A DNA stretch of 64,000 bases from Bryobacteraceae bacterium (GTDB lineage Bacteria; Acidobacteriota; Terriglobia; Bryobacterales; Bryobacteraceae): NCBI GenBank assembly GCA_026002855.1, contig BPGD01000001.1, positions 186,001-250,000 of the forward strand, given 5' to 3'. The translations under genes were made by a program, and so were the position numbers. This document shows positions 27,335 to 35,131 of the stretch, piece after piece. Positions within the stretch are counted from its first letter, which is position 1, and each line of letters begins with the position of its first letter. The notes beneath the pieces are model-generated. The model searched no databases. It saw only the letters and a program-made list of their open reading frames with translations, and had not been told where the DNA came from.

Positions 27335-28096
27335 ATGGCGGTGAACACCCAACCATCCGATGAGGATCTGGTCCAGCGGTATTACGCGTGCGACGATGCA
27401 GCGTTAGATGAGTTGCAGGCGCGATACCGGCGTCAACTTTATGCATTTTTTACAAGTAGTTGCGGCGACGCGACAGAAGCAGAAGATCTCGCGCAGGAAA
27501 CCTTAATAAAAATTATTTATACGAAAGGCAGAAACCAGGCTAGGTTCCAGCCGGGGAGCGGCTCTTTCCGCAACTGGCTTTTCAGCGTTGCGACTAACGT
27601 ATTGTATGACGCCATCCGCAGGAAGCAGCCTACGAAGCCGCTAGCCGGGGATGAAAGGGAAGAGAGCGGTAAAGGACTACGTTCGTCCGGCAGGGGGTCG
27701 GTGGAGGATTCTGGCCCCGGCCCGGAGAAGCTTGCCATAGCCAACGAACTTCTGGACGTTCTGCTGGGTTGCCTTGTCCAACTCACGGATGACCGCCGCG
27801 ACGCCGTGATCTTGGTATACCAACTGCGGTTCACTGCTGTGGAAGCCGGGGTCATCATGAATAGAGAGCCCAATGCGGTGTATCAGTTGCTGCACAATGC
27901 CATCAAAGATCTAAGGCCATGTTTGTGCAGCCACGGATACACATCCCGACAAGAAATAGATCCTGAGGCTTTGGAAACTGCCAACGCAGATAGGCTGGAC
28001 GAGTTCATTTCAATGTTAAGCTCTGGAACGAAAATCCGTTTAAACACATGGCAACAGACACAACGACGTCAAAAGAAAGGGACCGAGTATGAGTAA
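27335..28096 (+). CDS. ECF-like RNA polymerase sigma factor
   Basis: The 253-aa protein starts at MAVNTQPSDEDLVQRYYACD, with AAAGG upstream; the longer frame is an artefact. Region 2 is LDELQARYRRQLYAFFTSSC, the acidic TEAEDLAQETLIKI segment and the -10 recognition part FRNWLFSVATNVLYDAIRRK. Region 4 is LTDDRRDAVILVYQLRFTAVEAG, with an HTH ending in NAVYQLLHNAIKDLR. There is a C-terminal extension of about 55 residues. It overlaps the next gene by 8 nt. That gene encodes a Cys/His-rich protein of anti-sigma type, so the pair probably forms a sigma/anti-sigma switch controlling this operon. Confidence 0.85.
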   Translation: MAVNTQPSDEDLVQRYYACDDAALDELQARYRRQLYAFFTSSCGDATEAEDLAQETLIKIIYTKGRNQARFQPGSGSFRNWLFSVATNVLYDAIRRKQPTKPLAGDEREESGKGLRSSGRGSVEDSGPGPEKLAIANELLDVLLGCLVQLTDDRRDAVILVYQLRFTAVEAGVIMNREPNAVYQLLHNAIKDLRPCLCSHGYTSRQEIDPEALETANADRLDEFISMLSSGTKIRLNTWQQTQRRQKKGTEYE

Positions 28097-28826
28097 AGAT
28101 GAGATCACGCTGGCGGAAGCCTTGAGCCTACTCTGGGAGCGCGAGGTGCAAAACGCCCCGGATCGGCATCCCGCGCAGACCGACGCGTGCCTGCCTCTGC
28201 CGCGTTTTGCCCCGTGGGCCATCGAAGGGTGGACCGATGCGGAGCGGGCACACGTAGCAGGCTGCACCAGCTATTGCCAGCGCATGCTGGGATTGTTCTG
28301 GCGCGAGGACCATCCGCCCATCGAAGATCTGGTGGATTACGCCACGGGACGGTACCCTTACCGCGCGGCGATGGAGTTTCACTTGGAGCACGATGGCTGT
28401 CTGCGGTGTGGACTGCTGGTTCGCGTTCTCGCTAGCCTGGGGCAACTGTTGGGTGAGGTCCGGGGTCTGGCTGTGGCTTATTCTCAAGGTGTGGCGGCGC
28501 CGGTGGTGACCGAGGCAGCCACATTTGCCAAGCTCCGCAAGCCATTTTACTTGCGCCAGGCTTCCGAGGACGGCCAGCTGATCGTCACGCTGGTGGAAAC
28601 GGATCCCCCGGAGCATGAGTTGAAGGTCCACGTCGAAGCGCCGCGCGTTACCGAACCGGGATGCAGGGCCCGGGTTACTCTGGCCGGCGAGACGGCCACG
28701 CTCGAGCAAGAGTTGGCGCTACAAAAGACCGAGTACGGTTGGGAGGCCTCAAGCTCGTTCGGCAAGTTCGAGGAGGCGGCTGCCCGGCTGGGCGCGGACT
28801 GGGTGCTGGTCGCGGCATTGATTTAG
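28089..28826 (+). CDS. putative zinc-binding anti-sigma-like protein
   Basis: This 245-aa protein is encoded by a gene that overlaps the sigma gene (ATGAGTAA), the usual layout of a sigma factor and its antagonist. Two Cys/His clusters occur: HVAGCTSYC near residue 56 and HLEHDGCLRC near residue 97. The second follows DLVDYATGR, which resembles the start of the zinc-finger anti-sigma domain. The spacing is not the canonical H-x3-C-x2-C in either case. The last 100 residues look beta-rich and could be a sensor or carboxy-terminal domain. No transmembrane segment is present, so it would act in the cytoplasm. It ends 5 nt before the NACHT gene. Confidence 0.6.
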   Translation: MSKDEITLAEALSLLWEREVQNAPDRHPAQTDACLPLPRFAPWAIEGWTDAERAHVAGCTSYCQRMLGLFWREDHPPIEDLVDYATGRYPYRAAMEFHLEHDGCLRCGLLVRVLASLGQLLGEVRGLAVAYSQGVAAPVVTEAATFAKLRKPFYLRQASEDGQLIVTLVETDPPEHELKVHVEAPRVTEPGCRARVTLAGETATLEQELALQKTEYGWEASSSFGKFEEAAARLGADWVLVAALI

Positions 28827-28831
28827 CACCC

Positions 28832-31800
28832 ATGGCAGAGGGAGAGATGCTCATCGGGGAGTTGCAGCAGACGCTCTCGAAGCTAGATCAAGGGGAGTAT
28901 CTCCTCTGGCAGATCCTAGCCGGGGGTTATGCCTTGCTGCCGCGGGCCTTGCGGGAGGCCATAAAAGCCGCTGAGCCCGATGCCGGGCTCATCTCCAAGC
29001 TGGAAACCTGCTACGAGCAACTCCAAAGCTCCGGTGCCAGCCAAGCGATCCAGAGATACTGGGCGGAGCTGAAGCAAAACGACATTGACGCAGACCGGCT
29101 GCACCGCAACGCCTGCGCGCTGGTGGCCACGACGCTGGCCTCGGCCTATGCCCGGCAGAGTCCGCTGACAAGAGAAAGCGTAGCGGGCGCCGAGAAGTGG
29201 GCGCAGAGAGCGGCCAAGCTATTGGGCGGTGGAGCTGAAGACAGTCTGCCAAGCTCGCTCGCCGAAGGCCTGAGCTGGACGAACCCGCCCTCGGCGAGGG
29301 ATTTGCTCGAGCAGATCTATGCGCGCCTGGCAGAGGCAGGGTGGAAAGTCACCGCGGCGCGGCGGTGGAGCCTGTACTGGCTGGGCTGTGACCACGGAGA
29401 GCGCCGATTGCAAGTACCGGTGGCCTGCGTGGTCAACGGGCAGGGCCACTTGGGCGACTTGCATCTGGAGTGGCTGGCGGATCAGCCCAGGGTGCTGGTC
29501 GAGCACCCGGAGATGGCTCTGTGGCCCATCGAGCCGAGCTTTCTGGAAACCCTGGAGCAGGCGCATCTTGCAGCGGGAGGCGCCGTCGTCTGGCGCTTTG
29601 CCTTTCGCCAGCCTGAGCAATTAGGCCGGATCCCCTTGCGGGGGAACTCGGCCGGAGGGGCAGCGGCCGTGGGATTTCGGTTGCTCGCCCAAGGCGATCC
29701 CTATGATGCCGGGTGCGTGATTGTATCGGGGCTGACGCTTACGGATTGCCTGCAGGCCGTGGGCGACGAGCAAGCCAAGCTGCAAGCAGCCGCGCGGGCC
29801 GGCCTGAAGCGAGCGGTAGTGGCGCCGGGCACGACCCTCGATCAAGCGGCGCAGGAATCGCTCGTTAGCTCGGGTCTTCAGATCCAGTCGAAGCCCAACG
29901 TCGCAGAGGCCTGTCGCTTTGCGTCCGATCTGCCGCGATGGCTGATCGCCTACTTTGAGCAGGTAGCCGGGCAAGCCGATGCCGCCGCGCCGCCGTATCT
30001 GGCGGGGCGCAAGCCGAGCGAGCTTTATGTGGAGCCGGACGTGCTGGTGGGGGTGCGCCGGGCGAAGGTGCGCCGGCCGGGGGCGGAGACGGCTCCCGCT
30101 GCAGAGGAGTCTTCAGGGCCTCGTTATCTGCCGGACACGGTGCTGGAGGTGGGCGAGCAATACCCGTACGGGTTCGAGGTGGAGCAGAGCGAAGAGCGGC
30201 GGTCGTGGGAGCAAGCGCGGCGGAGGCTGGCGGACACGGATCGTGCGGCGGTGGTGCTGGGGCCGCCCGGACAGGGCAAGACGCAACTGGTGCGCATGAC
30301 GGCGCGGGCTCTGGCGCTGGAGGCGAAGGCGGCCCTGATAGAACAGCGGGAAAGCTTCGACCGGGTGGAGCTGCCGGTGGTAGTGCGCTGCCAGGAGCTG
30401 GCTGGGTTATCCAGCGAGCAGGAACTGGAGCGGGGGCTGGAGCAGCTACTAGCGGATAAAGGGGTTGATCGGCAAACCGCCAGCTACGTGGCCGGACAGT
30501 GGAAGCAGAGTCGTTGCTGGCTGTTTCTGGACGGATTGGACGAGGTTGCCGACCCGGCGCAACTGCAAGAGCTGTGGCAAGTGCTCGCTCGTGGAGAATG
30601 CCGGGTGGTGCTGACCTCGCGGCCGTATGCCTATCGAGGCGGGTTGCCGTTTCGCCGGGTCGAATACCGGCTGGCGCCGCTGACCGGCAAGCAATGGCGG
30701 GAGCTGATCGGACGCTGGTATCGGGACGATGCGAACAGAGCTGCCAGCTTGCTCCAGCAGATCGGGACGTCGGCTGCGCTGGAGCAGATGGCGCAGAACC
30801 CGCTGCTGGTGACGTTTGTGTGCTGGGTGGCGGAGCGTCATTCTGTCACCGCCGAGATGAGCCGCAGCCAGCTTTACGACCGCATCGTGCGCGATCTGTT
30901 AGCAGTGGACCGGCAGGGGACGCAGGACTTATCTCGGGCCGAAGCACTGCTGCCGCTGGTGCGCGAGATTGCCTGGCAGTGGTTCGAGCAGAGCCAGGGC
31001 AGGCGAGCGCTCACACACGAGCGGCTACGCGGTTGGATTACGAAGAGCGACCACAGGCCTTTGCCCAAAGGGTTGATGGTGAAGGAGGTGGCAACTCTTG
31101 CCCCGGCGCAGCAGGCTGATGCGATCATCGAGGAGCTGTCGCGGGAGAAGCGCCTGCTGGCCGCCTTCGAGCACGGTGGGTACCTAGCTTATATCTTTCC
31201 GCACCGCTCGATTTTGGAGTACCTGGCGGCGGCTGAGCTGGTCAAAAAGCTCGAGGGCATGGACCAAGAGCGTTGGTGGAAGTTCGTAGACCGCGTGGCC
31301 TGGGACCCGGGCTGGGAAAATGTGCAGGTGTTTACTGCAGGGCAGTTGGGCCGGGAGGCGAACCGCCTAGTCACGCAGTTGCTCAAGGGCCGCGACGACA
31401 TTTTGCGCCACCGGCTGGCGCTGGCGGCCGTGTGCCTGTCTGAGGTACCGGCGGGAATTCGGGACAAGGTTATGGCCAATCAAATCACTCGGCAGGTGTG
31501 GGATCTGTGTGTCAGTGCAAGCTGGGAAGTTCGTCAATTATTACATGTTCAGCGGGCGTGGATGGTGGCGAACCAGCTAAACGGGGAGGTTGAAGGGCTG
31601 TCGTCCCTACAGAAGCTGCTCGCGGTTCTGAAGGATGAGGACGAGATCGCGCGCTCATGGGCCGCCCACACTCTGAGCACACTCCCAGAGGCAGCGGCCC
31701 GGGACCCTCGAGTGATTGCAGGACTGCTCGAAGCTTTGAAGGACGAGGATCAGGATGTGTGCGTGCAAGCTGCCCTCGCTCTTGGCCTGCTCGGGGAGGC

Positions 31801-33160
31801 AGCGGCCCAGGATTGCCGAGTGATTCCGGCGCTGCTTGAAGCCCTGAAAGACGATCGTGGGTTTGTGCGCTACGTGGCTGCCGCGACTATGAGGTTGCTC
31901 ATGCAAGCAGGGGCGCAGGTGATTCCCGCGCTGCTCGAAGCCAGGAATGACACGGATTGGCGTGTGCGCCGGGCGGCTGCCGAGGCTCTGGGCGAGCTCG
32001 GGGAAGCCGCAGCCCAGGATCCTCGAGTGATTCCCGCACTGCTCGAGATGCTCAACGACGATAGTGAGGATGTGTGCAGGGCGGCTGCCGAGGCTCTGGG
32101 CGAGCTCAGGGAAGCCGCAGCCCAGGATCCTCGAGTGATTCCCGCACTGCTAGAGATGCCAAAGGACGAGCGCGAGAATGTGCTCTGTGCGGTTTCTCAT
32201 GCTCTGGGGAAGTTCGCGACAGCCGCAGCCCAGGGGCCTCGATTGATTCCCGCACTGCTCGAGATGCTGAAGGACGATGGCGAGGATGTGTGCGGGGCGG
32301 CTGCCGGGGCTCTGGGCGGGCTCGGGGAAGCGGCGGCACAGGATCGTCGCGTGATTTCGGCGCTGCTTGAAGCCCGGAAGAACGGGCACGAGATAGTGCG
32401 CATGGCGGCCGCTTGGGCTCTGGGCGGGCTCGGGGAAGCGGCGGCACAGGATCGTCGCGTGATTCCGGCGCTGCTTGAAGCCCTTAAGGATACTGATTGG
32501 CATGTGCGCGGGCATGCTGCCTTCGCTCTGGGCAGGCTCGGGAAAGTCGCAACCCACGATCCTCGAGTGATTCCCGCACTGGTCGTGATGCTACAGGACG
32601 AGCGAGCGTATGTGCGCATGGCGGCCGCCTGGGCTCTCGGCGAGCTCAAGCAAGCAGCGGCCCAGCATCTCCAGGTGATTCCAGCGCTCCTCGCCACATT
32701 GAAAGGTAAGGACGAGGAGGACGAGTATGTTCGCGACGAAGCTGCCGAGGCTTTGGGCAAGCTAGGGGAAGTAGCGGCCCAGGATCGCCAAGTAATTTCG
32801 GCGCTGCTCGAAGCCCTCGAGAACACGCATTGGAGTGTGCGCGGGGCGGCTGCCGAGGCTTTGGGCAGACTGGAGGAAGCAGCTACCCAGGATCACCGAG
32901 TGATTCCTGCCTTACTCAAGGCCTTAAAGGACGAGACGGAGATTGAGCGCGACAAAGCTGCCAAGGCTTTGGGCAAGCTAGGGGAAGGAGCGGCGCGAAA
33001 TCCAGGCGTCCTTGCTGACGTAAGGAAACAGCCACTGCGGCGACCCCACGTTCTCGCCATCGTCGACTGGGACCGCCGCGGGCTCCGCATTTTCCAGGAT
33101 TCTGGCGGTAATGGGCTCACGGTTCGCACAGTAGAAGAACTGGTCCACCCCGGCGCGTAA
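28832..33160 (+). CDS. Lon-like peptidase - NACHT NTPase - HEAT repeat protein
   Basis: The 1442-aa protein starts at MAEGEMLIGELQQ; the ATG five codons later has a stronger Shine-Dalgarno and is an alternative. Residues 1-165 are helical and unassigned. Residues about 170-345 resemble the Lon (S16) proteolytic domain: GNSAGGAAAVG gives the candidate nucleophile S273, and VGDEQAKLQAAARAGLKRAV gives K316. These lie 43 residues apart, as S679 and K722 do in E. coli Lon. The NACHT domain has Walker A VLGPPGQGKT (K483), Walker B LFLDGLDEV (D567) and VVLTSRPYAYRG as sensor 1. From residue 936 thirteen HEAT-like repeats of about 36 residues follow, then a 40-residue tail. NACHT proteins of this layout act as anti-phage sensors; here proteolysis is the likely output. 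It is one gene of a plus-strand operon and is followed by hairpins and small genes. Confidence 0.85.
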   Translation: MAEGEMLIGELQQTLSKLDQGEYLLWQILAGGYALLPRALREAIKAAEPDAGLISKLETCYEQLQSSGASQAIQRYWAELKQNDIDADRLHRNACALVATTLASAYARQSPLTRESVAGAEKWAQRAAKLLGGGAEDSLPSSLAEGLSWTNPPSARDLLEQIYARLAEAGWKVTAARRWSLYWLGCDHGERRLQVPVACVVNGQGHLGDLHLEWLADQPRVLVEHPEMALWPIEPSFLETLEQAHLAAGGAVVWRFAFRQPEQLGRIPLRGNSAGGAAAVGFRLLAQGDPYDAGCVIVSGLTLTDCLQAVGDEQAKLQAAARAGLKRAVVAPGTTLDQAAQESLVSSGLQIQSKPNVAEACRFASDLPRWLIAYFEQVAGQADAAAPPYLAGRKPSELYVEPDVLVGVRRAKVRRPGAETAPAAEESSGPRYLPDTVLEVGEQYPYGFEVEQSEERRSWEQARRRLADTDRAAVVLGPPGQGKTQLVRMTARALALEAKAALIEQRESFDRVELPVVVRCQELAGLSSEQELERGLEQLLADKGVDRQTASYVAGQWKQSRCWLFLDGLDEVADPAQLQELWQVLARGECRVVLTSRPYAYRGGLPFRRVEYRLAPLTGKQWRELIGRWYRDDANRAASLLQQIGTSAALEQMAQNPLLVTFVCWVAERHSVTAEMSRSQLYDRIVRDLLAVDRQGTQDLSRAEALLPLVREIAWQWFEQSQGRRALTHERLRGWITKSDHRPLPKGLMVKEVATLAPAQQADAIIEELSREKRLLAAFEHGGYLAYIFPHRSILEYLAAAELVKKLEGMDQERWWKFVDRVAWDPGWENVQVFTAGQLGREANRLVTQLLKGRDDILRHRLALAAVCLSEVPAGIRDKVMANQITRQVWDLCVSASWEVRQLLHVQRAWMVANQLNGEVEGLSSLQKLLAVLKDEDEIARSWAAHTLSTLPEAAARDPRVIAGLLEALKDEDQDVCVQAALALGLLGEAAAQDCRVIPALLEALKDDRGFVRYVAAATMRLLMQAGAQVIPALLEARNDTDWRVRRAAAEALGELGEAAAQDPRVIPALLEMLNDDSEDVCRAAAEALGELREAAAQDPRVIPALLEMPKDERENVLCAVSHALGKFATAAAQGPRLIPALLEMLKDDGEDVCGAAAGALGGLGEAAAQDRRVISALLEARKNGHEIVRMAAAWALGGLGEAAAQDRRVIPALLEALKDTDWHVRGHAAFALGRLGKVATHDPRVIPALVVMLQDERAYVRMAAAWALGELKQAAAQHLQVIPALLATLKGKDEEDEYVRDEAAEALGKLGEVAAQDRQVISALLEALENTHWSVRGAAAEALGRLEEAATQDHRVIPALLKALKDETEIERDKAAKALGKLGEGAARNPGVLADVRKQPLRRPHVLAIVDWDRRGLRIFQDSGGNGLTVRTVEELVHPGA
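31637..33030 (+). repeat. array of 108-bp repeats coding for 13 HEAT-like units
   Basis: The unit runs V-R-x-A-A-A-x-A-L-G-x-L-G-E-A-A-A-Q-D-x-R-V-I-P-A-L-L-E-A-L-K-D, about 36 codons. Some neighbouring units are almost identical in DNA: 32307-32376 and 32415-32484 differ at one base, and 31973 onward matches 32081 onward at the same 108-bp offset. Other units are divergent. Recent duplication or gene conversion inside the array is therefore likely, as expected for a fast-evolving recognition surface. Unit 3 is three to four residues shorter and unit 10 carries a small insertion. Confidence 0.8.
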
Positions 33161-33189
33161 GATTTTCCTTCCTGCCTGCGTTTCATCCT

Positions 33190-33225
33190 GTGGGGTAAAA
33201 CCCCACGATCTCCTCCACAAAGGAG
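33190..33225 (+). promoter_or_regulatory. tandem hairpins, the second covering a ribosome binding site
   Basis: GTGGGG-TAAAA-CCCCAC (33190-33206) is a perfect 6-bp hairpin. It is followed by CTCCT (33210-33214), which can pair with AGGAG (33221-33225), the ribosome binding site of the 59-aa gene starting at 33236. The pair lies between the NACHT stop codon and the small gene. It could uncouple or tune translation of the distal 59-aa/E1/66-aa genes, or be a target for an RNA- or DNA-binding protein. Confidence 0.45.
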
Positions 33226-33235
33226 CCACCGGGTG

Positions 33236-33415
33236 ATGCCAGAGGTCGTCTTGTCTGACCAACTGGGTTGTGCAGAGACCCTCGAGGAAGTTTTCAGCGC
33301 CGAGCTCGAGGCCGGAGAGAAAAAGCTCGCGCGATCGGAAGAATCCGAGCAGTCCAGGCAGGCCGCGCCAGCGAGCAAGCCGGCGGCAAGGATTCGGGTC
33401 TATGGCTTCGATTGA
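33236..33415 (+). CDS. 59-aa hypothetical protein, coupled to the E1-like gene
   Basis: AAAGGAG at 33219-33225 precedes the ATG. The product MPEVVLSDQLGCAETLEEVF and onward has one cysteine, an acidic helical middle (SAELEAGEKKLARSEESEQS) and ends RIRVYGFD. The stop codon lies 14 nt inside the E1-like gene, so translation is probably coupled. It has no di-glycine tail and I cannot call it a ubiquitin-like protein. The lone Cys and tight coupling to an E1-like enzyme make it a candidate substrate, carrier or partner. Confidence 0.55.
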   Translation: MPEVVLSDQLGCAETLEEVFSAELEAGEKKLARSEESEQSRQAAPASKPAARIRVYGFD

Positions 33416-34817
33416 AGCTCACGCGACCGCTCCATCTCATCCGGTACTCGGAGGCCGCCGGCTGGTGTTCGCGCGGGCAGCGTGGACGGCCCTGCTGAAG
33501 CGGCTGGAGCGCGATCCATCGGCCCCGCAGTTTTGCCCAGCCGGGCGGAGCCAGCCCGGCCACACCGCCGAATTGTTGGTGACGCAAGAGGGCCATTCCG
33601 CACAGTCTGTTCCACCACGAAGAGTGGTAGTCATTGCCGCGACGCGGCCGGGCGAGCTCGCAGCCCGTTTGCGCTCTCTGGGCCTGGAGCAACTGGGCGC
33701 GGACGTCGCTGCGGCGCTGGCTGTGGGCGTGGGCGCGGCCGCGGGACGGGTGGCGGGCCTGGCGCTTGGACCCCACGGAGCTAGCCCGCTAAGCAGCGTG
33801 CGGATTCTGATGAAAGGTCTGCCCGAGATCCCGCTGGCAGCTTCGCCCGGGATCGTGCCTTGGTCGCTGCCGGCGACGGAAGCCGAGCGCGCAGTGTGGT
33901 CGCGCAGCCTGGGGGCGCTGGGCGAGAGGGCATGGCGGCGCCTCGCCAGCTTGCATGTCGTCCAGATCGGCTGCGGGCGGACCGGCTCCCTCATGGCTGC
34001 ATCGCTAGCGCGCATTGGGATTCGCAACCTGACGCTGGTAGATCCGGATCGGCTGGAGGCGCATAACCTGGGCGAGATGGATCTGATGCGACCCCAACAG
34101 ATTGGCGATTTCAAGGTGTATGCCGCGGCCGAAGAGCTCGAACGCATGGCATACCGGTTGGGATGCGATGCGGGATCCCGGCTGAGCGTGGCGCCTCTCG
34201 CGGAGCCGGTGAGTTCGCTTAAAGCGCTGGAGGCCGCCAAGCGGGCTGATGTGCTGATCTCGTGCGTGGACAACGAAACGGCGCGGGCGGCCGTAGCGGT
34301 CCTTGCCCGGCTATACCTGAAACCGTTGCTGGACGTAGGTACGGCGGTCTTGGAAGAATCGGGGCGGCGTCATATGGGGGCAGACATCCGGCTGGTGATG
34401 CCCGATGAGTGCCTGCTCTGCGTGGGTGGCCTGAACGAGCCGGGGGTTGCCATGTCCCGCTTAATAGCGGCCCCAGAGGAGACCTCTGGCTTGGATTGGC
34501 GGCGGCACCGAGCCGGCAGCCTGCGCTCACTGAACACGGTGGCAGTCGGCTTGGGGTTGCGCTTGCTGGAGGAGCTGGCGGCCGGGCGGCGGGGCACGAG
34601 TGCGTGGGTCAGGGTGGAGTTTGAGGCGAACGGGCTGCCGTATTTGGAGGTGAGGGATAGCAGACGCCGGGAGCAATGCCCGCTGTGCCGTTACGGCGGC
34701 TGGGGAGACGACGGGATCAGCCGGTGCGTTCCGGAACTGGTCGGCGCCACTGCCTGGGAGCAGACAGACGGGCGAGCCAAGGATGAATTTGATGACACCG
34801 GAGGCACCCCGATATAA
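33402..34817 (+). CDS. ThiF/E1-like adenylyltransferase with degenerate JAB-like N-terminus
   Basis: The 471-aa protein starts at MASIEAHATAPSHP, with AAGGATT upstream. Residues about 15-130 (LVFARAAWTALLKRLERDPS, then AELLVTQEG) resemble the opening of JAB/MPN isopeptidase domains found next to bacterial E1 enzymes, but the metal-binding H-x-H and D are not visible, so it is probably inactive. The E1 fold begins with VVQIGCGRTGS (G190-x-G192-x-x-G195) and LTLVDPDRLEAHNLGE (D214, D216), the nucleotide-binding and adenylation segments. Cysteine pairs C337-x2-C340 and C426-x2-C429 match the ThiF/MoeB zinc site. It would adenylate the C-terminus of a partner protein. No E2 is nearby. A truncated, frameshifted copy lies at 39226. 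Confidence 0.8.
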   Translation: MASIEAHATAPSHPVLGGRRLVFARAAWTALLKRLERDPSAPQFCPAGRSQPGHTAELLVTQEGHSAQSVPPRRVVVIAATRPGELAARLRSLGLEQLGADVAAALAVGVGAAAGRVAGLALGPHGASPLSSVRILMKGLPEIPLAASPGIVPWSLPATEAERAVWSRSLGALGERAWRRLASLHVVQIGCGRTGSLMAASLARIGIRNLTLVDPDRLEAHNLGEMDLMRPQQIGDFKVYAAAEELERMAYRLGCDAGSRLSVAPLAEPVSSLKALEAAKRADVLISCVDNETARAAVAVLARLYLKPLLDVGTAVLEESGRRHMGADIRLVMPDECLLCVGGLNEPGVAMSRLIAAPEETSGLDWRRHRAGSLRSLNTVAVGLGLRLLEELAAGRRGTSAWVRVEFEANGLPYLEVRDSRRREQCPLCRYGGWGDDGISRCVPELVGATAWEQTDGRAKDEFDDTGGTPI

Positions 34818-34888
34818 GATTCCGGAGGCGGCCTTCGTTTACTCAAGTGAGCGCAACGCTCAAGAAACCAACGAAAGGAAAAAAGGCG

Positions 34889-35089
34889 ATGCCTGACCAC
34901 GACTATAAAAAGTTGGGCGACTTCATCAAGGGCATCGAAGACGGCAAGCGCGGCGAATACAACACCGGCCGCGACTACGTCCTCGAGCTGATCTCCCTCG
35001 GCTTCCTAGGCGGCCCGACGGTCGACGAGGAAGCTTATGACGAGGGCTACGTCCGGGGTAGAAAGCTTGCATCGTTTAGCAGCAAATAG
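34889..35089 (+). CDS. 66-aa hypothetical protein, last gene of the operon (copy 1)
   Basis: AAAGGAAAAAAGG precedes the ATG by a few bases. The product MPDHDYKKLGDFIKGIEDGK and onward is acidic and compact, with LELISLGFLGGPTVDEEAYD and a final YVRGRKLASFSSK. No family is recognised. A second copy at 40191 differs in few residues while several codons carry silent changes (for example the VDEEAYDEGY stretch), which points to selection on the protein. A small TGAGCG-CAA-CGCTCA hairpin (34848-34862) lies just upstream in both copies. A 15-bp hairpin follows the stop codon. Confidence 0.65.
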   Translation: MPDHDYKKLGDFIKGIEDGKRGEYNTGRDYVLELISLGFLGGPTVDEEAYDEGYVRGRKLASFSSK

Positions 35090-35095
35090 CGCGCC

Positions 35096-35131
35096 GTTGC
35101 CTGGCCCGCCTCCTCCGGCGGGCCAGGCAAC
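35096..35131 (+). terminator. 15-bp perfect hairpin after the 66-aa gene (copy 1)
   Basis: GTTGCCTGGCCCGCC and its exact complement flank the loop TCCTCC, 6 nt after the stop codon. No T-run follows, so it may be a strong structural end or a protein-binding palindrome as much as a Rho-independent terminator. The matching hairpin of copy 2 has the same arms with the loop inverted. Confidence 0.6.

Noticed and set aside
31637-33030. Regular 108-bp repeats that could be taken for a CRISPR-like or satellite array
   Set aside because: They lie in frame within the NACHT gene, encode HEAT-like units and vary in sequence; there are no constant repeats with unique spacers.
33236-33415. 59-aa protein as a ubiquitin-like modifier
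   Set aside because: No beta-grasp pattern and no terminal Gly-Gly are visible; kept only as a candidate E1 partner.
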